NCBI GenBank assembly: GCA_019510125.1
Contig: JAEKKX010000011.1
Coordinates: 1 to 64,000, forward strand
From: Lysobacterales bacterium
GTDB taxonomy: Bacteria > Pseudomonadota > Gammaproteobacteria > Xanthomonadales > Xanthomonadaceae
Direction of reading: 5' to 3'
DNA length: 64,000 bases
A model generated the notes under the pieces. The model worked only from the letters and a program-made list of their open reading frames with translations, made no database searches and was not told the DNA's origin. The stretch's first letter is position 1. Each line of letters opens with the position of its first letter. The position numbers and the translations under genes were made by a program. Below are positions 8,271-17,102 of this stretch, in pieces.

Positions 8271-9211
8271 CCGCCGACGCTCCCGCCGCTCCCGTCTTCG
8301 CCGCGATCGAGGCCGGCGGCACCAAGTTCGTCTGCGCGGTCGCGACCGCCGACGGCACCCTGCTCGAACGCGTGCGCTTCCCGACCCGCGATCCCGCCGG
8401 CACGCTCGCCGAAGCACGCGCGTTCTTCGACGCCGCGGCGCAGCGCTTCGGCGCGCCGCGCGCGCTGGGCATCGCCAGCTTCGGCCCGCTCGAACTCGAT
8501 CCCCGCGCCGCCGCCTACGGCCGCCTGCTGCGCACGCCCAAGCCCGGCTGGCACGACGCCGACCTGCGCGCGCCGTTCGCATCGCTCGGCGTTCCGATCG
8601 CGCTCGACACCGACGTCAACGCCGCCGCCCTCGCCGAAGCGCGCTGGGGCGCCGGCCGCGACGCCGACGGCGCGCCGCTCGACAGCCTGTGCTACGTCAC
8701 CGTCGGCACCGGCATCGGCGTCGGCGCCGTCATCGCAGGCGAACCGCTGCACGGCCTGCTGCATCCGGAAGTCGGCCACATCCATCCGCGCCGCCACCCC
8801 GGCGACGCCGGATTCGCCGGCGTCTGCCCGCACCACGGCGACTGCCTCGAAGGCCTCGCCAACGGTCCCGCCCTGGTCGCCCGCCTCGGCCACGACCTCG
8901 GGGACGCGCCCGACGCGCATCCGGTCTGGGACATCGAAGCCGACTACCTCGGCCAGCTCTGCGCGCAACTCGCGCTCACGCTGTCGCCGCGTCGCATCGT
9001 CCTCGGCGGCGGGGTCATGCAGCACCACCGCCTGTTCGCCCCGATCCGCGCCCGCACCCGCCACTGGCTCGGCGGCTACCTCGCCCGCGAGCAGGTCGAA
9101 GACGGGATCGACGGCTACATCGTGCCGCCCGGTCTCGGCGATCGCAGCGGGATCCTCGGGGCGCTCCTTCTGGCGATGCGTGCAGCCGGGGACCATCGGC
9201 CGGCGGCGTGA
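8267..9211 (+). CDS. ROK-family fructokinase
   Basis: A 314-residue cytoplasmic sugar kinase. EAGGTKF near the N-terminus is the ROK phosphate-binding loop. ALDTDVNAAALAEARWGAG and VTVGTGIGVGAVI follow, and the ROK zinc-binding section (GHIHPRRHPG, then GVCPHHGDCLEGL) contains His and Cys ligands. The type with HPEVGHI and a single zinc cluster is usually fructokinase rather than glucokinase. It overlaps the amylosucrase stop by four bases. It would convert fructose released by amylosucrase to fructose-6-phosphate. A degenerate copy of its last third lies at 10811-11275. Confidence 0.9.
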   Translation: MTADAPAAPVFAAIEAGGTKFVCAVATADGTLLERVRFPTRDPAGTLAEARAFFDAAAQRFGAPRALGIASFGPLELDPRAAAYGRLLRTPKPGWHDADLRAPFASLGVPIALDTDVNAAALAEARWGAGRDADGAPLDSLCYVTVGTGIGVGAVIAGEPLHGLLHPEVGHIHPRRHPGDAGFAGVCPHHGDCLEGLANGPALVARLGHDLGDAPDAHPVWDIEADYLGQLCAQLALTLSPRRIVLGGGVMQHHRLFAPIRARTRHWLGGYLAREQVEDGIDGYIVPPGLGDRSGILGALLLAMRAAGDHRPAA

Positions 9212-9441
9212 CGGCTTCGCCTGGAAACGCGATTCGCGCCATACGCCACCGGATCGAAAAGCCGCTGCAAACGCGGCATGGCCCGAAGGCGTCGCACGCT
9301 CCCGAGTTTGCTGCATTGCGCTCAATTCCCCGTGAACCCTGTGCTAGATTCGGTTCGCGATCGTTGGATCGAACAGGGGACGAACCGGACCGGTTCAGCG
9401 CGATCGCGCCACCACCACTCGCTCATTGAGGAGCTTACGGA

Positions 9442-10677
9442 ATGCGCAAGACATTCTCCGAGGTACGTGTCCTCCTGTCGCCGCTCGCCGCGGCCATCGT
9501 GCTGATCGCGACCACTGCGTCGGCATCCCCTCCAAGCGACAACATCGCGCCCGCCCTCCGGCAGGCGATGAAGCGCGACCTCGACCTCTCGGATGCCCAA
9601 CTGGGGCAGTACCTCCAGACCGAGCGCCTCGCCCAGCAGCAGGCCAAGCTGCTCGAACGGCAGCAGGGCAGCCAGTTCGCGGGCAGTTGGATCGAACGCA
9701 AGCGCAACGGCGATTTCCAGCTCGTCGTCGCGACCACGCGCTCCGGCGCCCAGAAGGCGGCGAACGGCATCGCCATCCGCAACGCGCGCCACACGCTCGC
9801 CCAACTCGAAGACGCCAAGGGCCAGCTCGACATGATGCTCAAGCAGGGCGCGAGGGTGCCCCGCGGCGTGTATAGCTGGAGCGTCGATGTGACCACCAAC
9901 AGCGTCGTGGTCGGGGTCGGCGCGGGCGGCCAGCTCGCCGCCATCGACTTCGTCGCACGCAGCGGCGCGGATGTGCAGACCCTGCGTTTCGTGACCATGG
10001 ACGAGCAGCCGACGCTGCGCAGCACCTTGCAGGGCGGCCTCGGCTACCTGCGCAATCCGGGCGACGGCTATCTCTACGCCTGCTCGATCGGCTTCAACGT
10101 CACCAAGAACGGCACCCCGGGCTACGTCAGCGCCGGCCACTGCGGCGACGCGGGCGAACCGGCGTACCTCGAAGGCGCCTCCGGCACGGGCCCGCAGTGG
10201 ACGCTCGGTCCGCAGATCGGCACGTTCCAGGGCTCGACCTTCCCGAATCCCGGCAGCACCGGCACCGACATGGCGTGGATCCAGATCTCCGGCGGCCACA
10301 CGCAGAGCCCGACCGTCTACGGCTGGGGCAGCGGCAACGTGACCGTGAAGGGCAGCGTCGAGGCCGCGGTCGGCGCCGCGCTCTGCCGCTCCGGTCGCAC
10401 CTCGGGCTGGCGCTGCGGCGCGATCAAGGCCAAGAACGTGACCGTCAACTACCAGAGCGGCGAGACGATCGTGAACCTCACGCAGACCACCGCCTGCTCG
10501 GAAGGCGGCGACTCCGGCGGCTCGTTCATCACCGCCGCCGGCCAGGGCCAGGGCGTGCTCTCGGGCGGCAGCGGCAACTGCAAGGGCCGCGCCGGCAAGA
10601 CCGGCGGCGGCAACAGCTACTACCAGCCGCTGGTCCCGCTCCTCTCGTTCTACGGCCTGACCCTCACGACCGGCTGA
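9442..10677 (+). CDS. secreted alpha-lytic-like serine protease (family S1E)
   Basis: A 411-residue pre-pro-enzyme. The signal peptide spans about residues 1-29. A pro-region of about 170 residues follows, rich in Gln/Ala/Leu, as in alpha-lytic protease where it acts as a folding chaperone. The mature trypsin-like domain shows the catalytic triad His233 (SAGHC), Asp276 (GTDMAW) and Ser358 (EGGDSGGS). Six cysteines in the mature part fit the three disulfides of the family. Extracellular lysis or protein digestion is the expected role in predatory or saprophytic Lysobacter-like bacteria. GAGGAG precedes the ATG, and a clear intrinsic terminator follows, so the gene is monocistronic. The roughly 230-base upstream gap contains no other gene. 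Confidence 0.92.
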   Translation: MRKTFSEVRVLLSPLAAAIVLIATTASASPPSDNIAPALRQAMKRDLDLSDAQLGQYLQTERLAQQQAKLLERQQGSQFAGSWIERKRNGDFQLVVATTRSGAQKAANGIAIRNARHTLAQLEDAKGQLDMMLKQGARVPRGVYSWSVDVTTNSVVVGVGAGGQLAAIDFVARSGADVQTLRFVTMDEQPTLRSTLQGGLGYLRNPGDGYLYACSIGFNVTKNGTPGYVSAGHCGDAGEPAYLEGASGTGPQWTLGPQIGTFQGSTFPNPGSTGTDMAWIQISGGHTQSPTVYGWGSGNVTVKGSVEAAVGAALCRSGRTSGWRCGAIKAKNVTVNYQSGETIVNLTQTTACSEGGDSGGSFITAAGQGQGVLSGGSGNCKGRAGKTGGGNSYYQPLVPLLSFYGLTLTTG

Positions 10678-10698
10678 TCGACGCCGACGCGAGCAACG

Positions 10699-10728
10699 AA
10701 AAACGCCCCGGGAACGGGGCGTTTTTCT
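10699..10728 (+). terminator. intrinsic terminator of the protease gene
   Basis: ACGCCCCGGGAACGGGGCGT forms a perfect GC-rich stem with a 4-base loop, with an A-run before and TTTTTCTT after it. It starts about 20 bases beyond the protease stop. The A-run would make it work in both directions. Confidence 0.9.
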
Positions 10729-10810
10729 TGTGGGCGCGCATCGGCGCCGATATCCACGCCGGACACGATGCGCGAGCGCCCGCAGGTGTTTCGGAGAGAC
10801 GGCTCCCGGC

Positions 10811-11275
10811 GGGTGTTCCGACGTCCGCCAGCATCACGGCGACTGCCTCGAACGCCTCGACTACCGCCCCGCCCTGGTCGCCCGCCTCGACCACGATCTC
10901 GGCGACAACCTCGGCGACAACCTCGGCGACGCCCCCGAACCACCTCCGCCACCGGCCATCGAAGCCGACGACCTCGGCCAACGCTGCGCAAAGCCCGCAC
11001 TCACCCTCTTCCCGCACCACGCCGCACCACGCCGCGCCGCGCCGCGCCGCACACCGCATCGCATCGCACTGCGTCGCATCACACCGCACCGCATCATCCT
11101 CGGCGGCGGCGTCATGCAGCGCCACCCCCTGTTCGCCTCGATCTGCACCCGCACCCACACCCGCCACAGGCTCGGCGGTCACCTCGCCCGCGAGGAGATC
11201 GAAGACGGGATCGACGGCGAGATCGTGCCAGCGGGCTCCGGGAACGGCGCGGGAGACTGGGTGCTTGATCGCTGA
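10811..11275 (+). pseudogene. decayed duplicate of the fructokinase C-terminal third with repeat expansions
   Basis: In one open frame this stretch encodes pieces that match the fructokinase at 8267-9211 in order: QHHGDCLERL (intact: PHHGDCLEGL), PALVARLDHDLGD (PALVARLGHDLGD), IEADDLGQRCA (IEADYLGQLCA), RIILGGGVMQRHPLFA (RIVLGGGVMQHHRLFA) and LGGHLAREEIEDGIDG (LGGYLAREQVEDGIDG). The whole N-terminal kinase part, including the phosphate loop, is missing. Two length expansions are present: a triplicated LGDN-type motif from a 12-base DNA repeat near 10901-10932, and a run of CGC/CACCGC-like units at about 11013-11095 inserted where the intact gene has a single PRR. The product cannot be a working kinase. 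An in-frame ATG at 10730 would allow a 181-residue product, but expression is doubtful. Confidence 0.85.
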
Positions 11276-11402
11276 CGACGGGGATATCGAGGACGATCGG
11301 TCGACAACGTCATGCCGGCGCGAAGATTGACGCCTGATTGCCACTGGATTCGAGACCGCCAGGTACCAGACACCCTCACCGTCCGATGACGCACCTCAAT
11401 CC

Positions 11403-11430
11403 CCCGTCGTCCCGGCGAAGGCCGGGATCC
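11403..11430 (+). repeat. dispersed 28-base palindromic repeat, left copy
   Basis: A 28-base element centred on CCCGGCGAAGGCCGGG, a short hairpin repeat common in intergenic DNA of this group. An exact reverse complement lies at 14825-14852, so the pair brackets the ATPase gene in inverted orientation. Confidence 0.8.
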
Positions 11431-11529
11431 AGATTTGATGGGGAATTGAGGGCGGCACTCGGCCAGGAGCTGCCATTCCAGGGGGCTCTAGTCGCGCCCC
11501 GACATGTTCTTAGCCTGCAGTCCTATTTT

Positions 11530-14493
11530 CTATCGGTCCAGACTGACACGAAGGCGACGGGCGCGCTCCTTAAAGGCGCGTTCACCGCCCTCAAGGATAT
11601 TGCAGACATGCTTGCGCATCTCCGCGCTTTCGAGACCACCTGACAGATACCGAATGGGTGGCAGTTTGCTGGGTGCATGAGTGCCGGAGAACGCCACAAT
11701 GACCTGATCGGCGTCCGTGTTCACGACTAAGTTCGCGTTGTGCGTCACCATGATGACCTGGCGCATATTCTTCGCAGCGACAAATAAATCGACCAACTCT
11801 TCAAAGATCGATTGCGGATCGAGGTTCTCCTCTGGCTGGTCGATGATCAGCGGACGATCGTCGCTGTCATCCAATGCGAGATAGAGCAGCAGCAGGACGA
11901 TGCCGCGCGTGCCCGGAGACAGTTTGCGAATATCGACGCCTTCGTAGTCGATGCTGTAGCTGATCTCGATATGGCTGGTGCCATAAAGCCATTTCGCGAA
12001 CCGCCTCAGCCAGGCGCGGTAGTCCGATTGTTGTGATCGCGGAATCTCGGAGAGATCGAGAAGCTCGGCTTGGTGAGCTCGACGAAAATCTGCCATGGCT
12101 TTCGCAACCGCTGTGGGATCGCCCGATTCCCACGCGGGCTTCAGCATCTCGTCTGCCCAGACCTCCAACGCACCGATGCCTTTGAAAGGCACGGTGCGCC
12201 GCTTGTCGAATAAGCCTTCGCCCTCTGTCGCCCAGCGGTGCACGTCCGCACGGCGCGACACGGAAAAGGACAGTTTGCGCAGCGTCCCAGACGCCTGCGC
12301 GAGTCGATCCATAAGTGGACGATAGAGCGCGTGCAGCACTTGTTCTTCCGCTACGATAGACTCGAAGATGCGCAAATAAGCCTGCTCTCGATCCATTTGG
12401 AGTTGCGCAACCCGCGCTGCGGCGCCCTCGCAATCCGCCAGAGTATCCATGAGCCGTTTCAGAGCGGCGTTCTCATCTCCGATCTTGGTGGTAATCGTTC
12501 GGAGGCGATTGGCAGTGTCAGTATCAATGTTGATGAGGCGCTGAATACGGCCGATCTCAGCCTCCAGCTCACTCAGCGACAATTTCTTAAGCTCCGCGTC
12601 GGCCGCCACATAGGGCTCGTCATCACTTTCCTTAACCGGCAGATCCTTGCCGCGCCACGCCGCGGTCTCCAGTTTCGCCTTCACAATCCGTTCGCTCAAT
12701 GCCCCGTCGACATTGCCGGCATGGATCTGCAGGAACAACTCCCATGTTTGGTCATCAAGATGCGCGCCAGCGAAGGTCTGCTTGGCTGTCCGAAGTGCCA
12801 TCGGCGCACGATTGCTCCGGAAATCCCATACGTCGTTCTGCAAAGACAACAGCGCTTGAATTTCCTGCGACCATAGCCGAATCTGAGCACGGACATGATC
12901 AGCGGCTTCAGCCAGCGCGCTCAACTGCGCAATTCGCTCGGCACTTCCTGTAGTTACAAGTGCGTCTCGGTTTCTGACGTAGCCGGCGATTAGCGCCTCC
13001 TTCTGGTTAACCTGCGACTTCAGGCCAGTGATCTGGCTTCTCTTTTCGTGTTCAACACCGATCTGATCGGAGATGGTCGCAATAGCTTCCTCATCGCGCC
13101 TGCGATTGTCGCGCAAAACTTTTGTACGCAGCTCCAGCAAATCGCCGAAATCCGTTGCTCCATCGCGCTCCAGCGTGCTGTGCGCTTCAAAAATGACCCG
13201 TTCGATCTCGCTCAACAATTCATCTTTCAGACCGTCTGCAGAGCACAGTTCTTCGACGAATTTCTGCGAGAGATACCGTGCCCGCGGATAGATCGAAGGA
13301 TCGAAGTTGTCGTCGAGTAAAGGACGCGTCGATGGATCTCCGGTCTCCCAACTGAGCCTGACATGGACGCCGTCGAGATGCTCACGCGCGCGCACAATAA
13401 ATGACGCAGCACTTAAACGACCGTTCGTAGCATCGCAGCCCGCCGCGATCGCGTCCGCTAGCGCGGTCTTGCCCGATCCTCGCGCGCCGATGATGGCGAC
13501 CAAACCAGGATTGAGGGCAAGCTTCGGCGTCTTCGCCCAGTCCGCGTGTATCAACTCAACCTCGGCAATGACACGCGCGGGCGTCGCCCGAAACGGCGGA
13601 CGGGTACCGACATAGGCTCTGCCGGCAGGATCGATATGGGCTTGGCGCAGCGCATCAAATTCCAATGCGCCCTTGATCCATGAATAACGATCGCCGTCGG
13701 GCTTGGCAACGGCAGCTTGCTCATGAGCATCGCTGCCATGTAGACAGGGCTTGCAGCCACCATAGCGCTCGCGCAGCACGTCTTCCCCGGCACCCATTTT
13801 TCGGCCGAGCCAGAAATCGCGCTGCGCAGGGCTGCTGGCAAAAATGATGTGCGCAAACTTCTCGATTTCCTGGCGCAAGGTTGCGTCGTTGGCGTCGCGG
13901 ATACCGGAAGTGCCATCCGTCTCTGCACCGGCAACGGCGATCAGGATGTTCTCTTTCGCCCAATCGCTCTTGCCGAACTCTTCGCGTAATCTTGCGAAGT
14001 TGACCTTGAATTGCGAGGCGCCATGGCGAAACGCGGCCCCTTCGTCGCTCAACTCCGACTTGGACTTCCTCCCCAGCTTGGCTAGGTCTTCTCGCGTACA
14101 GGCGAAGTTGTCACCGAAAGCCTCAAATCTCAGCCGGCTTAGAAAGCGTTCCACCTCCGCCAAGTGGTTCGGATCTGCGGGATTGACGAGAAGATGGATG
14201 TTGGTCCATCGCTCTTTCACCGTCGCTACGTCGAGCCGCAGCTCGACATTCGGGAATACGAGTCCGACCTGCGGGAGTCGGCCGTTTTCCTGCATTTCTT
14301 GCACAACGCGCTGATAGGTATCGGTACTGTAATAGTCAGTTACCGCGATGGCGCGAATAACGGGAGTCGCCTTTTCTAGGCTGGTGAGGTAATCCTCCCA
14401 GGCGTTCGGACCGTTGAACTGGTTGTTGAACAGGGTGCCAGGCGCATGAATATGTGGCTCCCAACGATGCCATTCCGATCCGCGATTGCTCAT
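11530..14493 (-). CDS. PHP-domain plus SMC/ABC-type ATPase, TrlF-like (possible phage-defence gene)
   Basis: A 987-residue protein. The N-terminal third looks like a PHP phosphoesterase domain: WEPHIHAPGTLFNN at the start, VFPNVELRLD, and LHGSDAHE near residue 265 give the metal-binding His/Asp set. An ABC/SMC-type ATPase follows, with Walker A GARGSGKT near residue 335, a long helical insertion of several hundred residues likely to form coiled coil, signature-like LSPGTRG, Walker B RPLIIDQPEENLD near residue 880, and H-loop VTHNAN. This domain order is that of the TrlF-type AAA-like ATPases, often found in defence islands. Base composition and codon use are clearly less GC-rich than the neighbours, and inverted 28-base repeats bracket the gene, all pointing to horizontal gain. 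Biochemical activity and defence role are inferred. The ATG at 14493 follows a G-rich run. Confidence 0.85.
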   Translation of the reverse strand: MSNRGSEWHRWEPHIHAPGTLFNNQFNGPNAWEDYLTSLEKATPVIRAIAVTDYYSTDTYQRVVQEMQENGRLPQVGLVFPNVELRLDVATVKERWTNIHLLVNPADPNHLAEVERFLSRLRFEAFGDNFACTREDLAKLGRKSKSELSDEGAAFRHGASQFKVNFARLREEFGKSDWAKENILIAVAGAETDGTSGIRDANDATLRQEIEKFAHIIFASSPAQRDFWLGRKMGAGEDVLRERYGGCKPCLHGSDAHEQAAVAKPDGDRYSWIKGALEFDALRQAHIDPAGRAYVGTRPPFRATPARVIAEVELIHADWAKTPKLALNPGLVAIIGARGSGKTALADAIAAGCDATNGRLSAASFIVRAREHLDGVHVRLSWETGDPSTRPLLDDNFDPSIYPRARYLSQKFVEELCSADGLKDELLSEIERVIFEAHSTLERDGATDFGDLLELRTKVLRDNRRRDEEAIATISDQIGVEHEKRSQITGLKSQVNQKEALIAGYVRNRDALVTTGSAERIAQLSALAEAADHVRAQIRLWSQEIQALLSLQNDVWDFRSNRAPMALRTAKQTFAGAHLDDQTWELFLQIHAGNVDGALSERIVKAKLETAAWRGKDLPVKESDDEPYVAADAELKKLSLSELEAEIGRIQRLINIDTDTANRLRTITTKIGDENAALKRLMDTLADCEGAAARVAQLQMDREQAYLRIFESIVAEEQVLHALYRPLMDRLAQASGTLRKLSFSVSRRADVHRWATEGEGLFDKRRTVPFKGIGALEVWADEMLKPAWESGDPTAVAKAMADFRRAHQAELLDLSEIPRSQQSDYRAWLRRFAKWLYGTSHIEISYSIDYEGVDIRKLSPGTRGIVLLLLYLALDDSDDRPLIIDQPEENLDPQSIFEELVDLFVAAKNMRQVIMVTHNANLVVNTDADQVIVAFSGTHAPSKLPPIRYLSGGLESAEMRKHVCNILEGGERAFKERARRLRVSLDR

Positions 14494-15017
14494 GCGCCCC
14501 CCATGCCTTACTCGTGTTGTCCTAATAAGAGCGGTGATACAACTGGCGGCTTACAAGGTCAATGATGGCTTCCGCGTAAAGCGGGCTAGCGACCACATTT
14601 CCATGAAGATTAGCAATGTACCGGGTTTCATCTCGGGGGGGCAGAGCGAGCCTCCTTAGCCTTGAATGACCGCTTTGGGTCGAAACCAGCCATCCCCCAA
14701 TTGAACACTTTCCAAACCCTTGCCTCCCCTGTCATTTCTGACAGGAATCCCCCCTTCAAGCACACACATACAACGGCTTGAGGCATTTGCCCCCGCTTTG
14801 CTCGCGCGTACAAAACCAAAAGCGGGATCCCGGCCTTCGCCGGGACGACGGGGTGGGGGCGTTGCGGAAGCGGGGAAACCGGTTCCTCGCCTTTGGCGCG
14901 GAAGGACCCGCGAGCTGACGACAGATGGCGGGATACGCGTCCCGACTCGGGGCAACCGCGGGACGTCGGGCTGGCGGAACGGCGCACCAGAGAAAACGCC
15001 CCGCAGTCGCTTCCGGA
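14494..15017. other. non-coding stretch at the right edge of the ATPase island
   Basis: About 520 bases without a convincing gene. The first 200 bases share the lower GC of the island. Position 14825-14852 holds the dispersed repeat. From about 14860 composition returns to the GC-rich host type. Short open frames here have no ribosome binding site and no recognisable protein features. Confidence 0.6.
14825..14852 (-). repeat. dispersed 28-base palindromic repeat, right copy
   Basis: Exact reverse complement of 11403-11430, with core CCCGGCCTTCGCCGGG. The pair could mark recombination points that brought in or could excise the ATPase gene, or could be coincidental insertion of a common repeat. 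Confidence 0.8.
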
Positions 15018-15022
15018 AGCAC

Positions 15023-15044
15023 GAAAGCGCCCGAAGGCGCTTCC
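15023..15044 (-). terminator. terminator-like hairpin after the multicopper oxidase gene
   Basis: AAGCGCCTTCGGGCGCTT in the minus direction, about 75 bases past the oxidase stop codon. The T-tract is poor. The surrounding 31 bases (15018-15048) are identical to 19100-19130 downstream of gap. Confidence 0.6.
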
Positions 15045-15119
15045 GTGGTGCGGCAGTCCGCAACGACGGCGGTGCTCAGCCGCCGGCGCTCGTGCAGGAA
15101 CGCCGCTTTCGCCCGGCCC

Positions 15120-17102
15120 TCAGTGGCTGCCATGCCCCCCATGCCCGCCGACCAGCGCCCCGCCCTGTCCATCCGGCAGCAGCACGCGGACGTTCTGCAT
15201 CATGCCCTGGTCTTCGTGGTCGAGGATATGGCAGTGCAAGACGTACTCGCCGATGTAGCGCTCGTAGCGGGTGCGCACGATCACGCGCAGGCCCTTCTTC
15301 ACGAAGATGGTGTCCTTCCACGTGCCCTTCATCCCGGCGTAGTCGGGGTCCGGGCTGCCGGGCAGGCTGAGGTCGTTGCCCTGCGCGTCGAGGACTTTCA
15401 CGATCTCGAACGGGTTGACGTGGATGTGGAACGGATGGCTGGCGGCGGCGGAGGTGATCGTCCATTCCTCGACGTTGCCCAGCACCAGGTCGCGGTAGGT
15501 CGCCGGGTCGTAGGGCTTGCCGTTGACCATGAACTGCGTCGGCGTGCCGGAGATGTCGAACTCGACCTTCTGGCCGCTGCCCGGGGTGAGTTCGCCGTCG
15601 GTGATCTGCGCATGCGGCACGAACGCGCCGGTGCGCAGGTCGGCCATCAGGTCCGCGACCACGCGGGTCTTCACGTCGTCGGGCATCCAGCGCCCGGCGG
15701 CTTCAACGAGCTGGCGCTGCAGGTACGCGCCGATGTCGCCGCCCACCGCGTCGCCCGGGGCCACGCGCACCGTGCCGAGCAGGCGGCGGCTTTCGGCGTC
15801 GCTCGACACCGAGCCGCTGGCCGGCACGCTGGCGTCGATCACGCAGTAGTCGCCGGCGGCCGGGAACACCATCAGCGAGTCGCTGCGGTAGCCCGGCTGC
15901 AGCACCACCCCGGTCTTGCGGATGATCTGCGCGTGGGTGAGGCCGTCGGTGGCGATCTCCCACTGCGGCAGCGGGTCGCCGACGCAGTTCTGGCCGATCC
16001 ATTTGGCATGGTCGACCGCCTCGCGCAGCGACAGCGGATTCGCGCTCGCGCGCATCGGCACGAACTGCAGGCGGATGGTGTCGCGGATGCCCGCGTGCAG
16101 GTTGCGCCAGCGCTCGATGCGCCCGGCCACCGCGCCGTCGAAGCGCGGCAGGATGTCGCCGTTGATGCTGGTGTAGCGCCCGGACGGCGCCCAGGTGCCG
16201 AAACCGAGCTGGTCGCCGTAGTCGGTGATCTCGCCGACATCGTCGGGGCCGCAGGCCCAGGTGCCGTCGGGGTTGGTCTTGATCTTGCCGTTGGCGTCGC
16301 GGCAGGCATACGGCACCTGCTGCAACAGCACCACGCGTTCGCGGAACGGCTGCCCGTCGGCGCCGCGCAGCAGCGTGTCGATGTCGCCGTTGCGCTGCGG
16401 CGTCGGCACGCGCGCGCCGCGCACGATCAGCGCGCCGGCCATGCCGCTGGCCACCTGCAGCGCGGTCGAACCGTGCAGGTGCGGGTGGTACCAGAAGGTG
16501 CCGGCCGGATGGGTCGCGGGAAGGTTGTATTCGTACTCGAACGAGACGTTCGGACGGATCGTCAGCAGCACGTTGTCGCTGTTGCCAGCCGGGCTCACCC
16601 ACAGCCCGTGCGAGTGCAGGTTGGTGGAGTTGAAGCAGTGCGGCGTGTTGATGTTCGGCGGGGTGCAGCCCGGCTGCGGCTCGAGACGATTGTTGAGCTT
16701 GATCCGCACGGTCTCGCCCGGCAGCACCGCGATGGTCGGCGCCACGAACGGCGTGTCCGGATCGGCCGCCTGGCCTTCGGGCACGTAGCTGCGCAGGCGC
16801 ACGTGGTCGTAACGGCCGGTGGCGGGATTGAAGATGCGGCCGTCGGTGAGCCGGATGTCCAGCGACAGCGACGCGTCGTGGTTCGGCACCGGGGCCAGCA
16901 CCGCGGGCAGGGCCTCCAGCTTCGCCCCGGGCGGCGACGCCAGCGCGCGCTGGATCGGCGCCAGCGGCGGGCTTTGCACCACCGCGACGGCCGGGGGCGC
17001 CGCAACCGTCGCGAACGACGGCAGCATGAGGACGGCGGCGAGCGGGGCCGCCAAGTGTCGGCGTTGCGACGGGCGGGACGGGAACGGCGAACGGACGCGC
17101 AT
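15120..17102 (-). CDS. periplasmic multicopper oxidase
   Basis: A 660-residue exported enzyme. A basic signal peptide with hydrophobic core spans about residues 1-34. All four copper-binding motifs are visible: HSHGLW, HPHLHG, HPFHIHVNPFE, and HCHILDHEDQGMM, where His-Cys-His and the following His/Met mark the type 1 site. The order and spacing fit three-cupredoxin laccase/CopA/CotA-like oxidases. The C-terminus is Gly/His-rich (GGHGGHGSH), which may bind extra copper. Expected role: oxidation of Cu(I), phenols or similar substrates in the periplasm, hence copper tolerance, but no copper transporter or copB gene adjoins it. AAGGAG lies 6 bases before the ATG. Confidence 0.9.
   Translation of the reverse strand: MRVRSPFPSRPSQRRHLAAPLAAVLMLPSFATVAAPPAVAVVQSPPLAPIQRALASPPGAKLEALPAVLAPVPNHDASLSLDIRLTDGRIFNPATGRYDHVRLRSYVPEGQAADPDTPFVAPTIAVLPGETVRIKLNNRLEPQPGCTPPNINTPHCFNSTNLHSHGLWVSPAGNSDNVLLTIRPNVSFEYEYNLPATHPAGTFWYHPHLHGSTALQVASGMAGALIVRGARVPTPQRNGDIDTLLRGADGQPFRERVVLLQQVPYACRDANGKIKTNPDGTWACGPDDVGEITDYGDQLGFGTWAPSGRYTSINGDILPRFDGAVAGRIERWRNLHAGIRDTIRLQFVPMRASANPLSLREAVDHAKWIGQNCVGDPLPQWEIATDGLTHAQIIRKTGVVLQPGYRSDSLMVFPAAGDYCVIDASVPASGSVSSDAESRRLLGTVRVAPGDAVGGDIGAYLQRQLVEAAGRWMPDDVKTRVVADLMADLRTGAFVPHAQITDGELTPGSGQKVEFDISGTPTQFMVNGKPYDPATYRDLVLGNVEEWTITSAAASHPFHIHVNPFEIVKVLDAQGNDLSLPGSPDPDYAGMKGTWKDTIFVKKGLRVIVRTRYERYIGEYVLHCHILDHEDQGMMQNVRVLLPDGQGGALVGGHGGHGSH

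Noticed and set aside
11013-11095. Simple CGC/CACCGC run as a regulatory or recombination site
   Set aside because: It sits exactly where the fructokinase copy has a single PRR and keeps the frame, so slippage expansion in a pseudogene is enough to explain it.
14628-15100. Several short open frames in the gap right of the ATPase gene
   Set aside because: No ribosome binding sites, mutual overlap on both strands, and a dispersed repeat in the middle of them.
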